In this document: positions 17,566-25,500 of the stretch, one piece after another
Position numbering within the stretch: the first letter of the stretch is position 1
Layout: every line of letters starts with the position of its first letter
Assembly (NCBI RefSeq): GCF_023516215.1
Contig: NZ_CP097349.1
Coordinates: 620,001 to 684,000, forward strand
Direction of reading: 5' to 3'
DNA: 64,000 nucleotides
Source of the DNA: Cytobacillus pseudoceanisediminis
Lineage (GTDB): Bacteria; Bacillota; Bacilli; Bacillales; Cytobacillaceae
Made by a program: the position numbers and the translations under genes
Notes under the pieces: model-generated
Told to the model about the DNA's origin: nothing
Databases searched by the model: none
The model's input: only the letters and a program-made list of their open reading frames with translations

Positions 17566-18177
17566 ATGGAAAATGTGAAATTGGCCGTAATTTTTTACAG
17601 CATGGGCGGAACAAACTATCAATTGTCTAAATGGGCGGAGGAAGGCGGCAAAGAAGCTGGTGCGGAAGTCAGGGTTTTTAAGGTTCCAGAATTGGCACCG
17701 CAATCTGCAATTGAAGGCAATCCTGTATGGAAAGCAACTGTCGAGGCAACAAAGGATGTGCCTGAAATCAAGCCGGACGATCTTGAATGGGCAGATGCCA
17801 TTATATTCAGCGTGCCGACCCGTTTCGGCAATATGCCTTCCCAAATGAAGCAGTTCCTTGATACAACTGGCGGTCTTTGGGCGAAAGGAAAGCTTGCGAA
17901 TAAGGCAGTAAGTGCAATGACATCAGCCCAAAATCCTCATGGGGGGCAGGAAGCAACAATTCTTTCCCTTTATACAACAATGTATCATTGGGGAGCGATT
18001 GTCGCTGCTCCTGGATATACAGATCCGGTTCTCTTCGGAGCAGGAGGCAATCCGTATGGAACTAGCGTAACAGTTGACCAGGATGGAAAAATGATTGAAG
18101 ATGTGAAGGAAGCTGTTAAGCATCAGGCGAAAAGAACCGTCACAGTTGCCGGGTGGATAAAAAAAGGTAATCAGTAA
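17566..18177 (+). CDS. NAD(P)H:quinone oxidoreductase, WrbA family
   Basis: A 203-residue flavodoxin-fold quinone reductase from the ATG after AAGGAG. The FMN phosphate loop is FYSMGGTNYQL, the isoalloxazine loops are SVPTRFGNMPSQMKQFLDTTGGLW and TSAQNPHGGQE, and PGYTDPVLFGAGGNPYG is the WrbA signature. An in-frame ATG at 17512 would add 18 residues (MGILSRLFGNS...) and is possible. Two-electron reduction of quinones avoids semiquinones, which fits its place behind the MhqR-type genes. FMN, likely tetrameric, cytoplasmic. Confidence 0.9.
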   Translation: MENVKLAVIFYSMGGTNYQLSKWAEEGGKEAGAEVRVFKVPELAPQSAIEGNPVWKATVEATKDVPEIKPDDLEWADAIIFSVPTRFGNMPSQMKQFLDTTGGLWAKGKLANKAVSAMTSAQNPHGGQEATILSLYTTMYHWGAIVAAPGYTDPVLFGAGGNPYGTSVTVDQDGKMIEDVKEAVKHQAKRTVTVAGWIKKGNQ

Positions 18178-18188
18178 ACATAATAGAT

Positions 18189-18213
18189 GGAGCAATTGTT
18201 ATTCAATTGCTCC
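18189..18213 (+). terminator. Hairpin after the quinone reductase gene
   Basis: Ten-pair perfect stem GGAGCAATTG/CAATTGCTCC, with only a short T run after it, so a weak terminator or processing site. Confidence 0.6.
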
Positions 18214-18229
18214 CTTTACATGTAAAGGG
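18212..18229. promoter_or_regulatory. Perfect 18-bp palindrome before pirin gene
   Basis: CCCTTTACATGTAAAGGG overlaps the purine-rich ribosome site (AAAGGGGAG) of the pirin gene. It could be an operator or an RNA hairpin that masks translation. Confidence 0.5.
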
Positions 18230-18241
18230 GAGAAATGGCGT

Positions 18242-19087
18242 ATGGAAAATGAGGAGATTACTAAGCGGGAAATTGCTTCAATCAGGAAAGTATATCTGCA
18301 GGAGCATAGCCCCATTCATGCAGCAGGCCCTGTGATAGAACCAGGGAATTGGGAGAAGTTTGACCCATTCCTTCTGATGATGGAGGATAAATTTCAAAAA
18401 GGTGCGTTTGACATCCATCCCCATCGCGGTATAGAAACCGTAACTTATGTTATTGAAGGGGCTATTGAACATTTCGATAGTCATTCCGGTGAAGGAGGCG
18501 TGTTAGGGCCAGGAGATGTTCAATGGATGACAGCAGGCAGCGGTGTCGTTCATAACGAAGTGCCATCAGAAGGAATAACTGCCCATTCGCTGCAGCTGTG
18601 GATCAATCTGCCCAGCGGGAAGAAAATGACAGCGCCTAGATATCAAAATCTTAAAGGCAGTGAAGTTCCTGTCAGAGAGGAAGATGGCGTTATTTTTAAA
18701 GTCTTCTCCGGATCCTCAAAGGGGGTTGTATCTCCTGCCTTAAATCATGTGCCTGTAACGATGGTTGAAGCTAACATGAAAAAAGGAGCGGAAGCCTCGC
18801 AAGATCTGCCTGGAAGCTACAAGGGCTTCATCTATATTATAGAAGGCAGCGGGGTTTTTGGAGAAAATGAAGCATATGCAGCAAAAGGCCAGGTTCTTGA
18901 ATTGGGAGATGGCGGGGACGCTGGAAGCGAAATTTTCATCAAAGCCGAAGAGCCTTTGCGCTTTTTACTATATGCAGGCGAGCCAGTCAAAGAACAGGTT
19001 GTTGCCCGTGGACCGTTTGTTATGAACACGGAAGAAGAAATACGAACCGCATATAAGGAGTATATGGAAGGTACCTTTCTAAAATAA
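18242..19087 (+). CDS. Pirin-family bicupin protein (quercetinase-like)
   Basis: A 281-residue bicupin. The N-terminal cupin carries the pirin metal motif: DIHPHRGIETVTYVIEG with His ligands, the further His in FDSHSGEGG, and MTAGSGVVHNE with His/Glu. The second cupin (about 170-265) lacks those ligands, as in other pirins. Bacterial pirins such as YhhW cleave quercetin in vitro; a role in aromatic/quinone stress fits the neighbouring genes. Start follows GGGGAG. Confidence 0.9.
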   Translation: MENEEITKREIASIRKVYLQEHSPIHAAGPVIEPGNWEKFDPFLLMMEDKFQKGAFDIHPHRGIETVTYVIEGAIEHFDSHSGEGGVLGPGDVQWMTAGSGVVHNEVPSEGITAHSLQLWINLPSGKKMTAPRYQNLKGSEVPVREEDGVIFKVFSGSSKGVVSPALNHVPVTMVEANMKKGAEASQDLPGSYKGFIYIIEGSGVFGENEAYAAKGQVLELGDGGDAGSEIFIKAEEPLRFLLYAGEPVKEQVVARGPFVMNTEEEIRTAYKEYMEGTFLK

Positions 19088-19097
19088 GAAGAGGGTG

Positions 19098-19125
19098 AGG
19101 AGCAATCATATGGTTGCTCTTTTTT
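19098..19125 (+). terminator. Intrinsic terminator after pirin gene
   Basis: GAGCAA/TTGCTC stem plus T7. Confidence 0.8.
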
Positions 19126-19206
19126 TGCCGGGAGTATTGGTTTTCAGAAACATTACCTGTATTTTAGAGAAGTACTAATCAAATCCAAATAAGGAGTTGG
19201 CCTATA

Positions 19207-19626
19207 ATGTATGAAGTTAAAACCAAAGAGAACGATAACAGTGTATTTGAATTCATAGAAAAAGTTGAGAGTCCTAAAAAGAGGGAGGATGCATATAGGC
19301 TGCTGGATATCTTTACAGAAACGACAGGCTATCAGGCAAAAATGTGGGGACCAAGCATCATTGGCTTTGGTTCGTATCATTATAAATATGCAACTGGTCA
19401 TGAAGGGGATGCACCACTTGTTGGCTTTTCGCCAAGAAAGGCAAAAATTAGCCTTTATTTTGCACCCGGGGATAGAAAAAGAGATGAATTGCTTGAAAGG
19501 TTTGGGAAACATACCACCGGAAAAGCTTGTGTTTACATAAATAAGATTGCAGATATCGATGTAGAAGTGCTAAAGGAATTAATTGTTCAATCAATTGATT
19601 TTTTAAGAGAGACTTACCCGGAGTAA
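19207..19626 (+). CDS. DUF1801 protein
   Basis: A 139-residue protein of the DUF1801 (YdhG-like) family: KMWGPSIIGFGSYHYKYATG followed by VGFSPRKAKISLYF are typical. Small soluble alpha/beta protein with no catalytic motif I can name. AAGGAG precedes the ATG. Monocistronic. Confidence 0.85.
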   Translation: MYEVKTKENDNSVFEFIEKVESPKKREDAYRLLDIFTETTGYQAKMWGPSIIGFGSYHYKYATGHEGDAPLVGFSPRKAKISLYFAPGDRKRDELLERFGKHTTGKACVYINKIADIDVEVLKELIVQSIDFLRETYPE

Positions 19627-19727
19627 TAGGAAGTCCAGTATGTAAATACTCTCGGATCCATGAGGCAGAAACACTTATTCATCCGCCCGGAGATCTGGTG
19701 TTATTTACCAGGTTACTTGACTCTCAG

Positions 19728-19758
19728 AATGATATATTTTTTAATTAAGTATATCATT
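19728..19758. promoter_or_regulatory. Inverted repeat upstream of the glycosyltransferase
   Basis: Perfect nine-base arms AATGATATA/TATATCATT with a 13-base spacer, ending 15 bases before the start codon. Possible operator or leader hairpin. Confidence 0.45.
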
Positions 19759-19772
19759 TTGAAGGTGAGCCT

Positions 19773-21123
19773 ATGAAGCCAAGTCTAACACCCATCGAGC
19801 CGGCAGCAAGACACGGAAGAAAAAATTATATGTCTCCATTAATAAAAAGTTTGTACTCAGCCACCTCTCTTCAGCAGTATGGCTGACTTTTTCTATATAT
19901 CTATCGCTGCCATGGCTGAAGGACTTATCGGAAATTGTCACACTCCCGATCAGTATTCTTATTATTGGCGGTATTGCCTATTTACCTGGCTATATGAATG
20001 CCTTTCTGGTGATGAGCCTGCTTTTGGACAGGCAGCCTTCATTTAAAAATCCGGATCCTGATAAGGAAGTGACATTGCTGGTAGCTGCCTTCAATGAAGA
20101 GAATACAATCTTTCAGACGTTAAGCTATGTGGCAAGCCAGGATTATAAAGGCAAAATTAAAGCTATTGTCATAGACAATCGTTCTTCAGACAATACCTAT
20201 TGTGAATTAGTAAGGGCTCAAAAGAGCTTAACCTTGAAATCAAGGTTTTAAAGGAATCTAAGCCGGGAAAATTCCATGCGTTAAACAAAGGGCTGCAGCA
20301 TGTGACAACAGAGTATGTTATCTCGCTTGATGCCGATACCCTGCTTCATCCTTCAGCGGTCCGCTTTTTAGTGGCACGCATGGAAAGCAGTCCTGAAGAA
20401 GTGTGTGCCGTAGCAGGCTCCATGCTTGTGCGCAATAGCCGTGAAAACCTATTGACTAAAATACAGGAGTGGGATTATTATCTGGGGATTGCTTCAATAA
20501 AGAGGCTGCAGGGGTTATATCAGGGAACACTGGTTGCTCAAGGGGCCTTCAGTTTGTACAAAACAAATTCCGTCCGCCAGGTAAATGGCTGGCCCGATGC
20601 CATTGGCGAAGATATTGTCTTGACATGGAGACTTCTTCAGAAAGAATGGAAAGTGTATTTTGAGCCGCTGGCTGCAGCATTTACGGATGTTCCTTCCAAT
20701 CTATCACACTTTGCAAAGCAAAGGTCCAGGTGGGCAAGGGGAATGATTGAAGGCCTGAATGAAATTAAACCATGGAATCAGCCCCAAATTTACACAAAAT
20801 ACTTAACGGGCGTTAACCTTGTTATGCCATATCTGGACATGGTGTATACTTTCTTCTGGATCCCTGGATTAATACTGGCATTCTTCGGTTATTTCTGGAT
20901 AGTTGGTCCAATGACCTTATTTGTCCTGCCGCTTACAATTCTAAGTTACGGTATCTTATATATGTATCAAAAGCATTATGTTTTTAAAAATCTTAATTTG
21001 AAAGTAAGAAAAAATATATTAGGTTTTTTTGCATTTATCCTTTTTTATCAAATGATTATGTCGCCCATATCTGTATGGGGATACTTTCAGGAACTTTTCA
21101 AGTTAAAGCGTGTCTGGGATTGA
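19773..21123 (+). pseudogene. Membrane glycosyltransferase family 2, two frameshifts
   Basis: One gene of about 450 codons in three frames. Restoring a T at 19850-19852 joins the short N-terminal start (after GAAGGTGAG) to a TM region; restoring an A at 20220-20223 joins the first half of the GT-A domain to the second. Motifs are those of processive GT2 enzymes such as BcsA/IcaA: LLVAAFNEENTI, SLDADT, the GED acceptor motif in DAIGEDIVLTWR, and QRSRWARG (QxxRW). Two or three C-terminal TM helices follow. Likely exports or assembles a beta-linked polysaccharide or glycolipid. No partner genes of a pga/ica operon are adjacent. All motifs survive, arguing against old decay. Confidence 0.88.
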
Positions 21124-21124
21124 T

Positions 21125-21155
21125 CTTCGCTGTGGCAAGTAGCGGAGGTTTTTTT
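21125..21155 (+). terminator. Intrinsic terminator after glycosyltransferase
   Basis: CTTCGCT/AGCGGAG stem (one G-U pair) with T7. Confidence 0.75.
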
Positions 21156-21256
21156 GATTTTTTTAATGCACATTTTCCTCAATCATTCTTATAATATTGA
21201 AGAAAAAGAATTGCGGAGTCATTTTTATTGCTTTTGGTTTGCGTTGGAGATAAAAT

Positions 21257-21272
21257 GTTTACCAAAGTAAAC
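21257..21272. promoter_or_regulatory. Inverted repeat upstream of the ZIP transporter
   Basis: GTTTAC CAAA GTAAAC, six-base perfect arms, about 110 bases before the start. Metal-responsive repressors bind AT-rich inverted repeats of this kind, but the sequence does not match Zur or MntR boxes closely. Confidence 0.4.
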
Positions 21273-21380
21273 TTTTTAAGTTAGGCGCATATACTTTTAG
21301 TAATCTAGGATATATATTTTTTTAACGCAAAAGTTGCCCCAGTGAAACTTTTTGGCAACAGTGAAAAAGGAGAGAGTGAA

Positions 21381-22190
21381 ATGTCGCAGGAAGTATTATT
21401 TGCATTAGGTCTCACATTGTTTGCCGGCTTAGCGACAGGTATTGGCAGTTTAATGGCTTTTTTTACTTCTAGAACGAATACGAAGTTTTTATCATTGGCA
21501 CTTGGATTTTCGGCAGGTGTAATGATTTATGTCTCCATGATTGAAATATTTGTAAAAGCAAAAGATGCACTTGTAGGAGCATTAGGTCAAGTAAACGGCA
21601 ATTGGGCAACAGTTGGAGGTTTTTTTGGGGGGATAGTCCTTATTGCACTAATAGATCGGTTTATTCCTAAAAAGGATAACCCGCATGAAGTAAGAACAGT
21701 TGAAGAGATGAATGATGCAGGCAAGGTTGTCGAAGATCCGGCCCTCTTAAAAATGGGGACCTTTGCCGCTTTGGCGATTGCGATTCATAACTTCCCGGAA
21801 GGAATTGCAACTTTTACATCTGCACTTCAGGACCCATCGCTTGGAATCGCCATTGCGGCGGCTATCGCGATCCATAATATCCCAGAGGGGATTGCTGTCT
21901 CAGTTCCTGTCTATTATGCCACTGGGAGCAAGAAGAAGGCTTTTAAGCTCTCATTTTTATCAGGGCTCTCAGAGCCAATTGGCGCATTTGTCGCATACTT
22001 GATTTTAATGCCATATTTAAACGATGTAATGTTTGGAGTCATTTTTGCTGCAGTTGCCGGAATAATGGTGTTCATTTCTCTAGATGAATTATTGCCGGCT
22101 GCCAAGAAGTATGATGAAGCCCATACTTCCATTTATGGACTTGTGGCAGGAATGGCCGTCATGGCGCTCAGCTTGCTGCTGTTTTTATAA
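21381..22190 (+). CDS. zupT: ZIP-family zinc/divalent metal transporter (ZupT-like)
   Basis: A 269-residue membrane protein with about eight TM segments. TM4 and TM5 carry the metal-binding signatures AIHNFPEGIATF and AIHNIPEGIAVS. A His/acid-containing loop (about 90-125) separates TM3 and TM4 as in ZIP proteins. Start at the ATG after AAAGGAGAG. Imports Zn2+ and other divalent ions by family. Metal control may act through the inverted repeat upstream. Symbol by similarity only. Confidence 0.88.
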   Translation: MSQEVLFALGLTLFAGLATGIGSLMAFFTSRTNTKFLSLALGFSAGVMIYVSMIEIFVKAKDALVGALGQVNGNWATVGGFFGGIVLIALIDRFIPKKDNPHEVRTVEEMNDAGKVVEDPALLKMGTFAALAIAIHNFPEGIATFTSALQDPSLGIAIAAAIAIHNIPEGIAVSVPVYYATGSKKKAFKLSFLSGLSEPIGAFVAYLILMPYLNDVMFGVIFAAVAGIMVFISLDELLPAAKKYDEAHTSIYGLVAGMAVMALSLLLFL

Positions 22191-22191
22191 C

Positions 22192-22232
22192 AAAGAAAGC
22201 AGTCTCCTATTGTGCAGGAGGCTGCTTTCTTC
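22192..22232. terminator. Bidirectional terminator between convergent genes
   Basis: GAAAGCAG(T)CTCCT/AGGAGGCTGCTTTC stem, T-rich on both strands. Confidence 0.85.
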
Positions 22233-22241
22233 ATTTCACAA

Positions 22242-23117
22242 TTAATGAGCTGTGCCTTTGTCAAAGTTGCTGCCGCTGACATCGGCAATATTTTCTATAG
22301 CCACTAATGCATTCGGATCGATATCTTCCACAATCGAACGGAGCGTAGATAATTCAATCCGTGTTACAATGGTATAAATGATTTTTTTCGGCTCCCCGGT
22401 AAAAACACCCTGGCCCTGAATATAGGTCATCCCCCGCCCTAATTGCTTCATAAGCTCTGCAGAGATTTCTTCAGGCATATCGGAAATGATCGTAACCGAC
22501 TTCAGCTCTTCCATACCTTCCACAACGATATCAATCATTTTATATGCAATATAATAGGTGATAATGGAGTACATGGCAGTTTCCCAGCTGAAAACGAGGA
22601 AGGCCGCAAGAATAAATATAAATACGTTGACAATCATGATGAATTGGCCGACAGACACTGGGCGCTTCTTGCTGACTAGGATGGCGATAATTTCTGAACC
22701 GTCCAAAGCTCCGCCAGTCCTGATCACAAGGCCGACCCCTGTACCGAGAATGACAGCTCCAATGACCGTCGCTAAAAATAAATCATTGGTTACCGGCTCA
22801 AAATGATGCAGATAAGCGGTACTGGCAGATAAAACAATAACACCGTATAACGTATGTATCGTAAATTTCATTCCTATTTTACGGAAGCCAATATAGAGAA
22901 ATGGCAGATTTAAAACAATCAGGAATATACTCATGGTTAACCCGGTCAGTTCAGCAGCGATAATGGAAAGACCGATAACCCCGCCATCGAGAATATTATT
23001 GGGAACAAGGAAAAACTCAAGTCCTGCCGCTGCAATCACCGCACCTAGCGTAATCATGATGAGCTGCCTTATCTCTTTTATTATCCGTTTTTTCTTTGTC
23101 ATTGCCAATATGATCAA
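22242..23117 (-). CDS. YitT-family membrane protein (DUF161/DUF2179)
   Basis: A membrane protein of 286-291 residues. Five to six TM helices fill residues 15-180, including the family-typical FFLVPNNILDGGVIGLSII and RTGGALDGSEIIAI. A cytoplasmic DUF2179 domain (about 205-285, GRGMTYIQGQGVFTGEPKKIIYTIV) follows. Start is uncertain: TTG at 23117 abuts the GAAGGG site, while TTG 23108 or ATG 23102 (MTKKKR) are better spaced. Molecular function is unknown for the family. Confidence 0.88.
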   Translation of the reverse strand: MIILAMTKKKRIIKEIRQLIMITLGAVIAAAGLEFFLVPNNILDGGVIGLSIIAAELTGLTMSIFLIVLNLPFLYIGFRKIGMKFTIHTLYGVIVLSASTAYLHHFEPVTNDLFLATVIGAVILGTGVGLVIRTGGALDGSEIIAILVSKKRPVSVGQFIMIVNVFIFILAAFLVFSWETAMYSIITYYIAYKMIDIVVEGMEELKSVTIISDMPEEISAELMKQLGRGMTYIQGQGVFTGEPKKIIYTIVTRIELSTLRSIVEDIDPNALVAIENIADVSGSNFDKGTAH

Positions 23118-23257
23118 GCCCTTCTTTTTTAAATACTTTCATATTATAGCACTTATATAGAAAAATCTTTAAGCAGGAACCACTTAGCTGCAAAAAAGGA
23201 AATAATACGGGAAGCGTTGAATGTAATTAATTGGATTAAAAAAAGCGAGGTAAATAT

Positions 23258-23761
23258 ATGACTGCTGCTAACGTGGATTGGGGCGGAGCAAGGATAAAAT
23301 TAACCTGGAAGGAGGCAGCCTATCTTCCGGAGAGAGAATTTATTACGAGCGCTCATGGGTTTTGCTTTTTAGAGGGAAAGGTTTTATTAGTGAATTTGCA
23401 GAACCGGGGGTGGGATATTCCCGGCGGCCACATAGAAAAGGGTGAAAGCCCGAAGCAATGTTTTAAGAGAGAAGCCATGGAAGAAGGCTATGCCGAAGGG
23501 CAGTGCGCACAATTGGGATATATTATCGTAGACCATAGCGAGAATCTGCAGTGGACTGAAAGCAGCGTATATCCCAAAATAGGCTATCAGGTTTTTTATC
23601 ATATGGAAATAGAAAGAATGTATGACTTTGAAGCCCGGTATGAGTCATCAGAAAGGAAGCTGGTCGATCCTCTGCAAATAACTGAGTTTTGCAAGGGATG
23701 GCATGAAACACTTGCTGAGGCTTTAAACTCAGCAATGAAAAGGAGCTCCTCCATTTTATGA
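23258..23761 (+). CDS. Nudix hydrolase
   Basis: A 167-residue Nudix protein. The Nudix box GGHIEKGESPKQCFKREAME continues as EGYAEG; the final REUXEEXGU shows Met-Glu-Glu-Gly, close to consensus. The C-terminal helix FCKGWHETLAEALNSA resembles CDP-choline/8-oxo-dGTPase-like Firmicutes proteins. Substrate unknown. Its end overlaps the convergent DUF3231 gene only because that gene's frame is shifted. Confidence 0.87.
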   Translation: MTAANVDWGGARIKLTWKEAAYLPEREFITSAHGFCFLEGKVLLVNLQNRGWDIPGGHIEKGESPKQCFKREAMEEGYAEGQCAQLGYIIVDHSENLQWTESSVYPKIGYQVFYHMEIERMYDFEARYESSERKLVDPLQITEFCKGWHETLAEALNSAMKRSSSIL

Positions 23762-24817
23762 ACCAAAACGAAATAGAGCATGACTGCTCCTTTTTCCATT
23801 ATGATCCGTTTTTATTCTGGGCCAATTTTTTCGGTCTTTTGTGCCGGGCGGCTTTTCCATCCAATGATGTTTAATCATAATGTCTGCTCCCGTTTTGGCA
23901 TATTTGGCAATCTCAATGGACAAGCGTTCATAATTCATGGCCAGGTCGCTGCGCTGGCTGGCAGCTGCTGCCGTAGCATAATTTCCGGTTCCTGCTGCAC
24001 TTATTAAACTCATATGGAACATGATCAGCTTATCTGAAAAAGTCTGTGTAACCGAATTGCTGACACTGACATCAGGCAGACGGGGTGTTGGAATATCATT
24101 TTGCAGCAGAATATCTGAGAAGATTTTAATATGTTTGTTGGCTATTTCTGCACCTCTAAGCATAAAATCTGAGACCTCTTTTGTCGATGAGGTCTGAGCA
24201 AAACTGAGGCTTAAGTTTACCCCCATGGCATTGGTCATGACATTCATATACAAATGAGATATTTCTATTGCATTTAACGGCCTTTTATTCGCCAAAGGAT
24301 TCAGCCCGCTTAAATAATTTTTGCTATCTATATATTCAGTCACATCCGGAGTTTCAATATAAGGGTGCCTTGCAAGCAGGCCTTTGCTGAGGGCAATCCG
24401 GGTTGATTTATTATATAAAACGGAAGTTTCATGAAGCCCATTTGTAAAGTATTCACACATGTCTTCCCTTGAACTCATGGAAAGAAAGCCGCCATAAGAA
24501 ATAAGACCTGTCCGAGCCATATGGTTAATATACGTTAAACAGAACATATCGGAAAAGAGCCATGGGGCAGACATAATGACGTCGTTATCAGAAAAACCAT
24601 TAGGCACCGGCATCTCATTCTGCTGAAAAAACTTGACAAGTTTTTTTAAATGGGTGGTGGTCAAATTATATGCGTATTGGACCACTCCCTTAATTTCTTT
24701 GTCATCGAGATCTTTAAGCATAAACCCTAAAATGCACTTAGCCATGCTGTCATTCATATAGGAAGTCCACAAAGATGCAATTTCAGCGGCTGTGAGACGT
24801 GTCTTATTCTTTTGCAT
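23756..24817 (-). CDS. DUF3231 protein, C-terminus probably frameshifted
   Basis: A DUF3231 protein made of two related four-helix halves (about 10-165 and 185-330), a ferritin-like arrangement known in spore-forming bacilli. Function unknown. The last residues after KDRK look wrong: adding one base to the six-base A run (T run 23826-23831 on the plus strand) changes the ending to KDRKKLAQNKNGS with a stop at 23799, the form typical of paralogues, and removes the overlap with the convergent Nudix gene. Start ATG is well conserved (MQKNKTRLTAAEIASLW). Confidence 0.87.
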   Translation of the reverse strand: MQKNKTRLTAAEIASLWTSYMNDSMAKCILGFMLKDLDDKEIKGVVQYAYNLTTTHLKKLVKFFQQNEMPVPNGFSDNDVIMSAPWLFSDMFCLTYINHMARTGLISYGGFLSMSSREDMCEYFTNGLHETSVLYNKSTRIALSKGLLARHPYIETPDVTEYIDSKNYLSGLNPLANKRPLNAIEISHLYMNVMTNAMGVNLSLSFAQTSSTKEVSDFMLRGAEIANKHIKIFSDILLQNDIPTPRLPDVSVSNSVTQTFSDKLIMFHMSLISAAGTGNYATAAAASQRSDLAMNYERLSIEIAKYAKTGADIMIKHHWMEKPPGTKDRKNWPRIKTDHNGKRSSHALFRFGS

Positions 24818-24933
24818 TGGATTGCCTCCATTATACGATTATTGACTATGGTTGATATTTTTTCCTTTAAAGTGGTTCTTATTCTTTTTCCGTATTAAGT
24901 CATCAATCAGCATTTTGAAAGGGGCCTGATTAT

Positions 24934-25467
24934 TTGAGAAGAATTATGGTGATTGGGATTTCAGCGGGCGCAGGAAAATCAACCTTTGCCAGAAAGTTGG
25001 GAGAAAAAACAGGCATTGAGGTACATCATCTGGATGCTGTGTTCTGGAAGCCCGGCTGGGTGGAAAGCAGACTTTCGGAATTTTCGGATGCCCAGCGTGA
25101 ACTTGTGAAAAAACAGCAGTGGATTATTGAAGGCAATTACAGCAATACTTTTGAAATCAGGGCAGCTGCTTGTGATACAGTCATATATCTGGAACTTCCC
25201 CTGTATCTCTGCCTATACAGGGTATTAAAGAGGTGGCTGACCAATCTTGGTAAAACACGTCCGGATATGGCAGCCGGGTGCAAGGAGAAAATGGACTGGA
25301 AATTTATTAAATTCATACTGACAACATACAGAACCCGCAAAAAGAAAATGGCTGAACGGCTTGACAGATTTGCAGCAGAAGGTAAAAAAGTCATTGTACT
25401 GAAAAATAAACCGGATATTGATTCATTCATAGAAGATTTTGATGTTAAGACTAACAATGCTTCATAG
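24934..25467 (+). CDS. P-loop kinase-like ATPase (topology-modulation/FlaR type)
   Basis: A 177-residue P-loop protein. Walker A is GISAGAGKST at residues 7-16. Then VHHLDAVFWKPGW, the Asp-containing segment typical of the so-called DNA topology modulation protein FlaR family of adenylate-kinase-like proteins, and EGNYSNTF. TTG start after AAAGGGG. True biochemical role of the family is unknown; a nucleotide or small-metabolite kinase is likely. Confidence 0.83.
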   Translation: MRRIMVIGISAGAGKSTFARKLGEKTGIEVHHLDAVFWKPGWVESRLSEFSDAQRELVKKQQWIIEGNYSNTFEIRAAACDTVIYLELPLYLCLYRVLKRWLTNLGKTRPDMAAGCKEKMDWKFIKFILTTYRTRKKKMAERLDRFAAEGKKVIVLKNKPDIDSFIEDFDVKTNNAS

Positions 25468-25473
25468 AAACAA

Positions 25474-25500
25474 AAACCCCTGCATTTTTTGCAGGGGTTA
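25474..25500. terminator. Bidirectional terminator
   Basis: ACCCCTGC/GCAGGGGT stem with a T6 loop; A-rich and T-rich flanks serve the kinase-like gene and the convergent oxidoreductase gene. Confidence 0.8.
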
